DNA of 64,000 nt. It comes from Novipirellula herctigrandis (GTDB lineage: Bacteria; Planctomycetota; Planctomycetia; Pirellulales; Pirellulaceae). This document shows positions 17,901 to 25,668 of this stretch, one piece after another. Within the stretch, counting starts at the first letter, position 1, and the number at the start of each line of letters is the position of its first letter. The stretch is from contig SJPJ01000001.1 in NCBI GenBank assembly GCA_007859835.1, forward strand, positions 3,584,794 through 3,648,793, in the 5' to 3' direction. A program made the position numbers and the translations under genes. The notes under the pieces were generated by a model. That model was not told the DNA's origin and searched no databases. It was given only the letters and a program-made list of their open reading frames with translations.

Positions 17901-19057
17901 ATTTGTTGGAGCCTTGCAGGACTGATCCTGCGATCGTCGCCTACTTCTGACGTCGCCTTGTGGGAAGAGGAGCTAAGTCGATTGCTGGGACGAGGCGGGT
18001 CCTTCTCACGGATAATTTCCAGGACCTGCAGCAATGCATGATGTCCGATAGTTTCTTTGTCCAAAGGGGTTGAGCCGGTCAACAGCTCGTAAAGCATCAC
18101 GCCCAGCGAATAGACATCCGTCCGTGTGTCGACATCGACCCGCTTCAATTGAGCCTGCTCAGGTGACATGTACTGGATCGTCCCGACAATTTTCCCGAAT
18201 TCGGTGAGCATCGTCTTGTCGGTCAACTTCAGATCGTGCTCGTGTGCTTTGGCTAGGCCGAAATCAATCACCTTGGGGATGGCTTCACCGTTTTTGACGG
18301 TAACCAACACGTTTGATGGCTTGATGTCGCGGTGAATGATCCCTTTCTGATGCGCGTGCTGAACGGCTTCGCACACACGTACAAACAGTTTTAGTCTTTC
18401 GTCAACACTCAGTTTATTTTCATCACAGTACTCCGTGATTGGAATTCCGTTGACCAATTCCATCACGAAGTACGGGCTGCCGGTATCCGATGTTCCTGCA
18501 TCAAGGACCCGAGCGATGTTCTGATGATCCATCATTGCCAAGGCTTGTTTCTCAGCATCAAAGCGGGCAATGACATCCGCTGACACTAACTCGGGTTTAA
18601 TCAGCTTGATGGCGACGCGGCGTTTCACCGGTGTTTCCTGCTTGGCCATCCAGATCGTTCCCATCCCCCCTTCACCAATTTTTCGTAGAAGTTGATATTG
18701 GCCAATCATTTTAGTCGGCGTTAGCGCTGCGATATCTTCCCCCGCTATCTCGGACACTTGACCATCCACCACCGTGGCCGAAAAATCGCTTGTTTGTCCG
18801 CTCGTAGATGGTTGATTTTCCAACAGCACTTTCTCTGCTTGAGTCACACCCGTTGGCCCAAAGCGGGCGTAGTCAGACACCGAGACTGACTGTCCGTTCT
18901 TGACACGGTAGTAGACTTCAAGCGAGATCAGCTCAAGAAGAACGAGCTCCTTCGATTCCTCAGGAAACTGGCTTACGTAGCGTTCGATCTGAGGCGAATC
19001 AGCGGATTTGAGTTCGTTTTCAAACTCGTCAACCAATCTGTCAAAGTGCGTGTCCAT
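14996..19057 (-). CDS. Transmembrane Ser/Thr protein kinase with 15 WD40 repeats
   Basis: 1353 aa. Residues about 119-400 form a Pkn2-type kinase: IGEGGMGTIW, catalytic Lys 151 in VAIKLIK, HRDIKPSN with Asp 244, DFG at 265, and GTIQYMSPEQA. All key residues are present. An Ala/Glu/Lys-rich coiled-coil stretch (about residues 475-540) follows one membrane segment (LVASILAVGVVLLAGIAG). Residues about 590-1200 hold fifteen WD40 units of the type GHxxxVxxVAFSPDGxxLASAxxDxTIKLWD, enough for two seven-bladed propellers. The kinase side should be cytoplasmic and the WD40 side beyond the membrane. It is divergent from an ECF-like sigma gene at 19288, the usual planctomycete pairing, so a kinase-to-sigma signalling pair is likely. 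Confidence 0.94.
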   Translation of the reverse strand: MDTHFDRLVDEFENELKSADSPQIERYVSQFPEESKELVLLELISLEVYYRVKNGQSVSVSDYARFGPTGVTQAEKVLLENQPSTSGQTSDFSATVVDGQVSEIAGEDIAALTPTKMIGQYQLLRKIGEGGMGTIWMAKQETPVKRRVAIKLIKPELVSADVIARFDAEKQALAMMDHQNIARVLDAGTSDTGSPYFVMELVNGIPITEYCDENKLSVDERLKLFVRVCEAVQHAHQKGIIHRDIKPSNVLVTVKNGEAIPKVIDFGLAKAHEHDLKLTDKTMLTEFGKIVGTIQYMSPEQAQLKRVDVDTRTDVYSLGVMLYELLTGSTPLDKETIGHHALLQVLEIIREKDPPRPSNRLSSSSHKATSEVGDDRRISPARLQQILKGDLDWVVMKALEKDRTRRYVTANDFAEDISSYMTGEAIKARPPSSWYQIRKFATRNRGLVASILAVGVVLLAGIAGTGYGLIRANKKTAEAEAHQKIAEEHSREADQERRKARESEQLALKEKNKAEKNEQRAVGAESLAAAESKRARDSEAAAKFQLANARWEANRALEARNLLHQIPPEYRDNFEWHFCRRHFQGSDITCYGHKDWVYKVAFSPNGKHVASAGRDSTIKIWDAETGQEIVTLTGHTNQVGGVAFSPDGSRLASASFDNTIKLWDTRTYREINTLTGHTKLVACVAFSPNGKLLASASDDATIKLWDVSSGRDINTLTGHRGEIGCVAFNANGTRLASASVDKTIKIWDAQTGEETTTLTGHAAIVISVAFSPDGAHLASASQDTIKLWDARSYREISTLRGHTQFVHNIAFSPDGTRLASAGRDKTIRLWDVWSGQAIATLGGHADWVNGISFSPDGSRLASASFDKTIKLWDARSGQETASLISLRGHAGTIYDVAISLDGTRMASAGEDKTIKLWDSQSGKEITTLTGHAATVSNVAFSPTGTHLASACTDGTVKLWETQSSREILTLTGHKERVNSLAFNPDGKLLATAANDKTIKVWDAKTGNEITTLKGHADTVNSISFSPDGRTLASAGSDGAIKLWDTRTLKEITTLKGRTRWMTRVTFSPDGSRLAAAAKNAVLLWDAVTYQQIMAFTGHTEVVTSIAFAPDGKRLATASHDKTIKLWDAKSGHEMTTLDLQTDRVYSIAFNPNGTRLVSAGTDGTIKLWDARQNQEMTPLRGHSDTVARVAFSPDGTRIYSQSVDGDQLVWNVETTKLVEAAEWDPPQEVNLVSPNRRWRVSSEMNNVMLVDLEYKNTPQEKAYRATKARFDPGWHREQAKQAVATENWYAATFHFALLIKNDPDQVQFHEDLHSSYQKLVARFEESNGNEEHDLKSYLAPVVREALELPRGDK

Positions 19058-19092
19058 TAGGTGTGATCTGCTTTGTGATTTATGACGGTCTT

Positions 19093-19121
19093 TTGACAGA
19101 TTGATCCCGATTTGATACGAA
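19093..19121 (+). promoter_or_regulatory. Possible sigma70-type promoter before the sigma-factor gene
   Basis: TTGACA at 19093 matches the -35 consensus exactly and is followed 17 bases later by tacgaa, a weak -10. It would leave about 160 bases of leader before the ATG at 19288. It is the only clean -35 seen in the 230-bp divergent spacer. The call is tentative. Confidence 0.25.
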
Positions 19122-19287
19122 AATAACCAACGCTGGCGATCACGAAGAACCCAAAATTCTGAGATAAGGACGATTCGAAGCGATTTTGTTACGTTCTTGC
19201 TTGAATCGTACCGCTTCCGCCATACTTAGCTTCGTCTCATGACAGACTTCTCTCAAGCACCCTTCCTCATTTGATTCTCGACAGACC

Positions 19288-19959
19288 ATGCCCGATCAAC
19301 ATGACGACAAGACTTCCTCGCTTGAGCAGTGGATCATTGATTCACGCAGTGGGGATGAAGTTGCATTAAATCGGCTCGCCGAATATCTGCTTCCCAAGGC
19401 TCTTGAATTTGCCAACCGGAAGATGCTGAATTTCAGCCCGGTCGACGATTATGAAGATGTGGCGATCAGCGCTGTCAAATCCATCTGCCTACGATTCCGC
19501 AAGGGTCAACGAAATTTCCTCGGTGAATTGCAGCTCTTGAGTCTGCTTCGTCAATTCGTGACCGGGAAGATTCGAGATCGGCGGAAGTACCACTTGGCTG
19601 AGAAACGCGACGTCAACTTGAACATCACTGAGGATGGCTCGACCGGGAATTCGCCCATCCTGACCCACGCAGTGGTTGAAGCAAAATCGATATGGCTGGA
19701 TGAAAAATCCATGAATCTGCCAATTACTGAGCAAACCTACTTAGCGGAAATGCTGGAAGGTCTTGGAGCAGACGTGCAGGGACTGTTTTCGGAGCTAGTG
19801 AAGCGGCTGGACGAGAACCCGCGAAAAGTATTGATGCTGATCACAACGGGCAATCCGTCAAACAAAGAACTGGCTGACGAACTGGATTGTGCTCCCACAT
19901 CAATTGAGCGATATCGAAAAGCGATCCGTAGAAAGCTTGAAGAGATCGTGAATGAGTGA
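19288..19959 (+). CDS. ECF-like sigma factor partner of the WD40 kinase
   Basis: 223 aa, soluble, no leader. The N-terminal half has sigma region 2 character (SRSGDEVALNRLAEYLLPKA, FANRKMLNF, DYEDVAISAVKSICLRFRKG), the middle VTGKIRDRRKYHLAEKRDV is typical of the sigma factors linked to Ser/Thr kinases in planctomycetes, and the C-terminus is an HTH region 4 (NKELADELDCAPTSIERYRK). It is divergently oriented to the kinase at 14996-19057 with 230 bp between. In this class the kinase is thought to control the sigma factor instead of a classical anti-sigma. Its target genes are unknown. Confidence 0.8.
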   Translation: MPDQHDDKTSSLEQWIIDSRSGDEVALNRLAEYLLPKALEFANRKMLNFSPVDDYEDVAISAVKSICLRFRKGQRNFLGELQLLSLLRQFVTGKIRDRRKYHLAEKRDVNLNITEDGSTGNSPILTHAVVEAKSIWLDEKSMNLPITEQTYLAEMLEGLGADVQGLFSELVKRLDENPRKVLMLITTGNPSNKELADELDCAPTSIERYRKAIRRKLEEIVNE

Positions 19960-20498
19960 TTTGGGCCGTCGTTCCTAAACCATCCACCTGGGAAGTCAGC
20001 GTGCGCCGGATCTCGCTCGCTCCTGCCTTGGCTGCGCCTTCAGCCCCGCTTCCGGAAGCTAATTTGCGTTTCGCGTGAGATGTAGGGCATTTCATCGAGC
20101 TGCTCTGGGAGAATCACAAGAATTCTCAAATTCCCCCGAATGGCGTGAGGGGTGCGGGAGGAAAAGTCCATCCTCCTGTTGAACCACCAATTTGAGCACC
20201 TGAAATCTTCACCGAGGAATAACAATGCATCTCCGCCATTTCGCCTATTTAATCAACAGGGACAACAGCTCGGTCAGATGGGGATAAGGCTTCGTCAACG
20301 GAATTCCCATTAACAACCAGCGTCCCGTCCATACGCATGGAGCGTCTGTCACGGGGCATGGCTTTGGGCATGGCTTTGGGCATGGCTTTGGGCATGGCTT
20401 TGGGCATGGGAATTCTATGAACGGCCGGGTCTTCCCCTAGTGAATTTAGCGTTTCCAATATCTTATCAACTAATTGTTCACAGAAGAGATTGACTATT
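19960..20498. other. Intergenic region with a 12-bp tandem repeat
   Basis: No gene was recognised between the sigma factor and the CAP-domain gene. The only structured element is the 12-bp repeat at 20354-20401. Antisense frames across the repeat give MPKA units but have no leader, no family and no ribosome-binding site. Confidence 0.4.
20354..20401. repeat. Short tandem repeat, 4 x 12 bp
   Basis: Four perfect copies of gggcatggcttt followed by a partial copy, about 100 bp upstream of the CAP-domain gene. On the minus strand it codes PKAM repeats in an unsupported frame. It is a likely replication-slippage tract. Confidence 0.9.
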
Positions 20499-22547
20499 AT
20501 GTATGCAGAAAAATCTATCGTTCCAGCCAATCCGGCGTTTTGTTCTTGGTCGCACTGCTTGAGTCGCACAATGCCTTGTTGGGCGATGATAGTTTTTGTT
20601 GCGGCCAGCTTGCTGAACCTAAACTCGGCTCAGGCGCAAACGACCTATTGGCTGGGCCGAATCGACAACACAGACTACGTGTTTGACTCACAACTTCCTC
20701 AAGGCTTTGGCGATTCCATTGCCAAGGCAGATGCCAACACTTTCAAAGTCAACAAGAACCCAAAGGGTTTCGATTCGCTGAATGCTTCAGGAACTGCTTA
20801 TTCTCTGGTGGAGGCTTCGGTCACATCAGACTGGACGATGTTCGAAAGTCGACTTCCCAAACGGGCGGTTTCAATCGCGTTGAAAAGTGGCGGAGGTGGA
20901 GCGGAGGGATCTTGGGTCCACATGGAAACAAGCGATCCTCTTGTCGAGCAGTTTGCTCGCAATCTGCCACAACGCAAGAAGGGGAGTTGGTTCAATGCAG
21001 ATTTGATAATTCTTGTGTCACCAGATGCCGCTCAGCCAGCCGTCCGATTGCCAATTCCCAAGACCACTCTCGCGCGCAACGCCATGATCAAACTTGGAGA
21101 GCAGACCCTCGCAGGATTTTTCTATCCGCAGGTTCAACGACCGCTGCATATTGTTCCGTTCCGCCAAGCCATGCTTGACTACGGAAATGCCGGACGACAG
21201 GACCCGGACTTCCGCAAGCACAACGGCTCAAAAACCGCGACCGACCTGAGTGGCGACACGACATACGCTGGAGAACACAAAAAGTGGGAAACCATCACCA
21301 AAGACAGCCCAACACCGCCGTACTTTAATGACCACGTCACAAATAAAGAACTGACTGAAGCAGCTCAGTTTCAAGCGGAATACCAGGCCAGCATCGATAC
21401 GATGACTCATGGTGGACCTGCGTCCTATAAAGGTGATAAACGGCTGATCGATTTCAACACCCGTGTCGGTTACTTCAAAGGGCCAGGCAAAAGCTTTGAG
21501 GCGTGTGGTGCAGGAAGCCCAGGAGACTTTCCGCACGTATGGATGGTTGGCGAAACTCACTTCCGTCCGTGGTTCAATGTCGGCGGAGCCATTCATCAGG
21601 TGGGTTACGGTGCCGCAAAGAATTCAAAATCCGGCAACTGGTACTACACGGCTGTGATCTCGCAGACACCTGTGACGGAACAGCCAAAAACAGCACCGGC
21701 TGCTGGTAATTCTGTCGCTGCCACGAATGCTGCCGCTCCGAAAACGGGAACGAATCCTGCGGCTCCAAACGGAAGTGCGCCAGCAAACACAAACATCGGA
21801 ACGAACCCCGGTGGTCAACCTGCAATGCAGCCGGGCAGCCCGAGCGGTGGTTCACAATTCGCAACCAGTAAGAAGATGACTGTCGATTCCTTGGACGCAG
21901 CCATCAAGAAAATGACGGATCCCAACGACGGCGGCTACAAGTTGGTTTACGATGCCGACCTCGGAAAGCTGGGGGCAAGCTTCTCATACGACGTGAATAA
22001 CAGCCAAACGGTGGGCGACTTCAACTCGATCGCCTACCTGCTGGAACTCGATTCGCGGTCAGGTTCATCCGAAGGACTCGGAAGCAGCGTTTTCGATGAA
22101 CCCACGGTGAAGAAAGTGTTTGTCACGATGAATGCATTCACAAACGACGCTAGCAAGGTCGGCATCCCCGTTTTTGGCCTGGGTGCATCCTTTCAACAAG
22201 CCGTGGAATCGATGAATGTGTTTTCAAACGTCGAAGGCATCAACGGTATGGGCACTGGAAGTATCGAATTTTGGCCTAATGACTATGTCGTTGGAGAGGG
22301 CGAAGTTTATGACTCCAAAGACGAGCCGAGTGGCAGAGACAACGGCTATGGCTCGATGCAGATTCACAACCCTCGTGGTGAGACGGTTTTTGCGCTCAAT
22401 GGATGGAGTGGTGGGCCCAAGGCTGACATCGGAATCGGTAACAGCGCTATCACCAAAGAAGGCAAAACTCACAAGGACTGGACGTTTGCCGATAACGCAG
22501 ACTCGTACTCGACCAAGCGTCTGCGTATTTACGTCCGCTCGCGATAG
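20499..22547 (+). CDS. Secreted CAP/SCP-domain protein with planctomycete C-terminal beta domain
   Basis: About 682 aa from the ATG at 20499, which has AGAAGAG ten bases upstream; a TTG at 20490 is in frame. The leader is long, with its hydrophobic core in CWAMIVFVAASLLNLNSAQA. Residues about 215-395 form a CAP (SCP/PR1/Ag5) domain: PPYFNDHVTNKELTEAAQFQ, AEYQASIDTMTHGGPASYKG, WMVGETHFRPWFNVGGAIHQ and GNWYYTAVI. A linker rich in Ala, Asn, Pro and Gly follows. The last 220 residues (YKLVYDADLGKLGASFSYDV; FWPNDYVVGEGEVYDSKDEP; LNGWSGGPKADIGIGN) are a beta domain that I recall at the end of planctomycete esterase-type exoenzymes. The molecular role of the protein is unknown; secretion is clear. 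Confidence 0.75.
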   Translation: MYAEKSIVPANPAFCSWSHCLSRTMPCWAMIVFVAASLLNLNSAQAQTTYWLGRIDNTDYVFDSQLPQGFGDSIAKADANTFKVNKNPKGFDSLNASGTAYSLVEASVTSDWTMFESRLPKRAVSIALKSGGGGAEGSWVHMETSDPLVEQFARNLPQRKKGSWFNADLIILVSPDAAQPAVRLPIPKTTLARNAMIKLGEQTLAGFFYPQVQRPLHIVPFRQAMLDYGNAGRQDPDFRKHNGSKTATDLSGDTTYAGEHKKWETITKDSPTPPYFNDHVTNKELTEAAQFQAEYQASIDTMTHGGPASYKGDKRLIDFNTRVGYFKGPGKSFEACGAGSPGDFPHVWMVGETHFRPWFNVGGAIHQVGYGAAKNSKSGNWYYTAVISQTPVTEQPKTAPAAGNSVAATNAAAPKTGTNPAAPNGSAPANTNIGTNPGGQPAMQPGSPSGGSQFATSKKMTVDSLDAAIKKMTDPNDGGYKLVYDADLGKLGASFSYDVNNSQTVGDFNSIAYLLELDSRSGSSEGLGSSVFDEPTVKKVFVTMNAFTNDASKVGIPVFGLGASFQQAVESMNVFSNVEGINGMGTGSIEFWPNDYVVGEGEVYDSKDEPSGRDNGYGSMQIHNPRGETVFALNGWSGGPKADIGIGNSAITKEGKTHKDWTFADNADSYSTKRLRIYVRSR

Positions 22548-22718
22548 AGCAACGCCCGCACGACGTCGATGAAGCAAGTTCGGGCCAGGTGCCGTTTCCG
22601 AAATCTACGGAGAACCGAAGAGTGGCTTGCGGAAGGTGGCGAGGTCTCTGCATCTCGCACATGCCTTGTTGTGCGTGCCTTGTTGTGCGTGCCTTATTAT
22701 GAACGAGAAGAACATCTC

Positions 22719-22752
22719 AGAGTCTGCTGCAACTTGGTAGCAGGCTCTTTTC
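22719..22752 (+). terminator. Probable intrinsic terminator after the CAP-domain gene
   Basis: A stem of agagtctgct pairs with agcaggctct across a 10-base loop and is followed by four T. It lies 170 bp after the stop of the plus-strand gene. Confidence 0.5.
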
Positions 22753-22825
22753 ATTCACTAGCGGACGTTCAGCCATTGAAAAAGTCTGCTTTGCGGCTTT
22801 GAATCCCAGAAGCGATGGTTCGAGG

Positions 22826-22984
22826 TCAGATCCCGCCGAAGCGGTGATCGTGACTGGCGGCCAGCCCTGATTGTCGAACCAGTCCAAAATCGAGCAACTT
22901 GGCAACGTCGTACATTCCACCGCGATTCGCCGAGAAGAGGTTCGCAGGCTTGATGTCGCGATGGATCAAGTTTTGGCGTGGGTA
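22826..22984 (-). pseudogene. Ser/Thr kinase catalytic-loop scrap
   Basis: About 50 codons read NLIHRDIKPANLF, then GGMYDVAKLLDFGLVRQSG. This is the HRDxKPxN catalytic loop and the DFG segment of a bacterial Ser/Thr kinase. Nothing of the N-lobe, activation loop or C-lobe is left. It is a dead fragment just before the plus-strand glycosidase. Confidence 0.65.
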
Positions 22985-23144
22985 CCGGATCGCTATTTTG
23001 TGGTCTCGGGATACTTCATGGCCCGCACGGCTGTCCTCCCGGACGCTTGTTGACATCGTGTGGATCCGAATCGTATTCTGAGATTCTGGCGTCATGGAAT
23101 CAATTCACATCTGTCCGTCGCACGTCGCCGCAAAGAGGTGCATC

Positions 23145-25628
23145 ATGATCTCGATAGCTTACACTCTCCGACCTTACACTCACCGGTTGGCCGTCTCTGT
23201 CTTTATCCTTGTCTTCAGCCCGTCGGTCACGATGGCGACTGCGGACCATCCGGGCGAAAACATCGCTCTGGCAAAACCTTATACCCTTTGGCCCCAACCC
23301 AACTATTCCCACTGTACCGATGTGGATGACCGGACCCAATTGACCGATGGCAAGTCGACCAAGGAGTATTTTTGGACTCAGCAGGGAACGGTCGGCTGGA
23401 CGCGCCCGGCATATAGTTTGGTCACTGTCGATCTGGGACGGACGGAACCGATCGCCGGCGTGGCATTCACCACCGCCGCAGGAACGGCGGGAGTGACGTG
23501 GCCGGCAGAGATTCGCATTCTCGTCAGCGACGATGGCAAGAACTATCGCGATGTGGGTGACCTAGTCGCCTTGGAACACAAGCGTTACGGTTCGTGGCCT
23601 GAAAAGTATGCGATCCGCCGTGTGATCACGCATGAGCTTGCGACCCGCGGCCGCTATGTCCAGTTCATAGCCATTCCCTTGGCCGGTGCGCCCTACCTGT
23701 TTGTTGATGAAGTGGAGGTGTTCCGCGGCGCGCAAGAGCTACTGCAGCGAGATCCGGGCGGCAAGCCGGTGCAGAGTGCCAAGGCGGTTTTTGAGCGAGG
23801 CCGGATTCACCGGGCCTTGCAAATCCGCTACACCAAAGACGCAGCGAATCTACAAAAGGCGATCAAAGACTCTTCGGTCGATCAAGCGGTCAAGGCACAA
23901 CTGCTCAAACGACTCAGCGACGTTCGAAAGCAACTAGACACTGCGGCGGCCGAAATGGGCCCCAATTTGCGGGCGGTGCTCCCGATAGGTGATGCCCACG
24001 CAAATCTGTTCCAAGTCCAGGCTGATTTGTGGAAAGCTGCCGGTCGGCCGAGCTTCTGGGGGGGCGTGCCGGATCTCTGGGGACCCGTGGCACTGATCGG
24101 CATCCCACCGGCACCATCCGACTCGAGCGTTCAGGTACACACGATGCACGGAGAATACCGCGCGGCGTCCGTAAATCTCTATAACGCTACCGACCAAATT
24201 CTCTATGCCCGCGTGCGTTTCGAGGAGCTGCCCGGCTCGCCGACCCCCGATTATGTCACCCTGCACGAGGTGGCCTGGACAGACACGGCCCAATCGGAGC
24301 CGATCGCGGCGGCTCTGCCGGAGGTAAGCCGCCAGCAAGGTGCATGGACCGTCTCGGTACCGCCGGGACTGACTCGCCAAGTCTGGTTCACATTCCACGT
24401 GGCCGATCAGCCGGCGGGCAGCCACACGGGAAAAATCGTTGTAGACGCCGACAGCACGAAGCCGCTGGAGTTTCGAATTCAACTTCGTATCTGGCCGTTC
24501 GAATTCCCCCGCCAAACAACGCTGCACGTCGGCGGATGGAGTTACACCAATGGCGGCGGCACTTACGGCGTCACCACAGATAACCTCCAGGAGTTTCTCG
24601 GGCACATGCAGTCGCACTTTGTCAACGCGCCGTGGGCGACTTCCGCTGCGATGATGAAATTTCGATTCGACCCGAGCGATCTAACCAAGATCGAGTTGGA
24701 CACCCAGCAGTTTGACAACTGGATCGAGCAGTGGCCCGATGCCAAGCGATACCATGTGTTTCTCTCGGTGGCCGACTACGCTGGGCGGATCGCCACTTCG
24801 CTGGGCGGGGCCCCGATCGACTCGCCCGAGTTCAGCCAGCGCGTGGGGACGTGGATTTCCGCCTGGGTCCAACACCTCAAGAGTAAGGGGATACGGCCGG
24901 ACCAACTCGGATTGCTGATCCATGACGAACCGCACGAAGGCTCCGACCTCCAGTCGCTGCTGGCCTGGGCGAAGGCGATCCGGGCAGCCGAACCGGAGGT
25001 AATCATTTGGGAAGACCCGACCTACCGCAATCCGACAAAGGCACCGGTGGAACTGTATGAATCCTGCGACGTGCTCTGCCCAAACCGGCCGATGTGGCTC
25101 ACCGAGGGTCAATCGTTTGCTGACTTCTATCTTGACCAGAAGAATGAAGGTCGAACACTGGAGTTCTATTCGTGCTCCGGACCCGCCAAGCTGCTCGATC
25201 CCTATAGCTACCATCGCCTGCAAGCCTGGCACTGTTGGAAGGTCGGTGGCACGGGCTCGTACTTCTGGGCATTTGGTGATAACAGCGGCGCTTCCTCCTG
25301 GTGCGAATACTTCGCCAAGTCCGGCCCCTACACGCCGCTGTTCCTGGAGGGCCAGACGGTCACCGCCGGCAAGCACATGGAGGCGATTCGGGAGAGCGTG
25401 GAGGACTACGAGTATTTCGTGATACTTCGCACGGCCGTCGAGCGAGCTAAGGCCGCAGGGGATTCTCGGCCCGCGGTCGCCGCTGCCGAAGAGCTGCTGG
25501 CCCACGGTGCCGACACGGTACTCGAGGCCCAAGGCGTCTCGGATATCCATTGGTGCGAACCAAAAGCCCGCACCGGAGCAGAGGCGGTACGGGTGAAGAT
25601 CCTGGAAGCCCTACTGCGACTGCCTTAG
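23145..25628 (+). CDS. Secreted discoidin-domain glycosidase, GH123/DUF4091-like
   Basis: 827 aa from the ATG at 23145, which has AGAGG eight bases upstream; a frame-open ATG at 23094 lacks one. After the leader comes an F5/8 type C-like carbohydrate-binding domain (about residues 35-210; GKSTKEYFWTQQGTVGWTRP, SLVTVDLGRTEPIAGVAF, VQFIAIPLAG). An Ala/Lys-rich helical stretch and a beta-sandwich follow. The C-terminal half is a TIM-barrel type with GLLIHDEPHEGSDLQSLL; Asp 594-Glu 595 match the Asp-Glu pair that GH123 uses for substrate-assisted cleavage of beta-N-acetylhexosaminides. The end (MEAIRESVEDYEYFVILR) is typical of DUF4091 proteins. GC and codon use look higher than in the neighbours, which may mean transfer. 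Confidence 0.75.
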   Translation: MISIAYTLRPYTHRLAVSVFILVFSPSVTMATADHPGENIALAKPYTLWPQPNYSHCTDVDDRTQLTDGKSTKEYFWTQQGTVGWTRPAYSLVTVDLGRTEPIAGVAFTTAAGTAGVTWPAEIRILVSDDGKNYRDVGDLVALEHKRYGSWPEKYAIRRVITHELATRGRYVQFIAIPLAGAPYLFVDEVEVFRGAQELLQRDPGGKPVQSAKAVFERGRIHRALQIRYTKDAANLQKAIKDSSVDQAVKAQLLKRLSDVRKQLDTAAAEMGPNLRAVLPIGDAHANLFQVQADLWKAAGRPSFWGGVPDLWGPVALIGIPPAPSDSSVQVHTMHGEYRAASVNLYNATDQILYARVRFEELPGSPTPDYVTLHEVAWTDTAQSEPIAAALPEVSRQQGAWTVSVPPGLTRQVWFTFHVADQPAGSHTGKIVVDADSTKPLEFRIQLRIWPFEFPRQTTLHVGGWSYTNGGGTYGVTTDNLQEFLGHMQSHFVNAPWATSAAMMKFRFDPSDLTKIELDTQQFDNWIEQWPDAKRYHVFLSVADYAGRIATSLGGAPIDSPEFSQRVGTWISAWVQHLKSKGIRPDQLGLLIHDEPHEGSDLQSLLAWAKAIRAAEPEVIIWEDPTYRNPTKAPVELYESCDVLCPNRPMWLTEGQSFADFYLDQKNEGRTLEFYSCSGPAKLLDPYSYHRLQAWHCWKVGGTGSYFWAFGDNSGASSWCEYFAKSGPYTPLFLEGQTVTAGKHMEAIRESVEDYEYFVILRTAVERAKAAGDSRPAVAAAEELLAHGADTVLEAQGVSDIHWCEPKARTGAEAVRVKILEALLRLP

Positions 25629-25661
25629 TAGGTCCGCGACTTGACAAGTCACCCCTACTAA
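25625..25661. terminator. Palindrome between convergent genes, overlapping a stop codon
   Basis: TTAGTAGG at 25625 pairs with CCTACTAA at 25654-25661, and GACTTG with CAAGTC nearer the centre. The TAG at 25626-25628 that ends the plus-strand glycosidase lies in the left arm. The minus-strand peptidase ends at 25669. It could be a bidirectional terminator, although without a strong T-run, or a member of a REP-like family, since it has GTAG and CTAC feet. Confidence 0.5.
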
Positions 25662-25668
25662 TGAGACG

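Noticed and set aside
20249-20569. Minus-strand small protein with MPKA repeats
   Set aside because: No leader, no ribosome-binding site, overlaps the start of the CAP-domain gene; the repeat alone explains the open frame.
24681-25550. Minus-strand frame of 289 codons
   Set aside because: Antisense to the GC-rich GH123-like gene; long open antisense frames are expected there.
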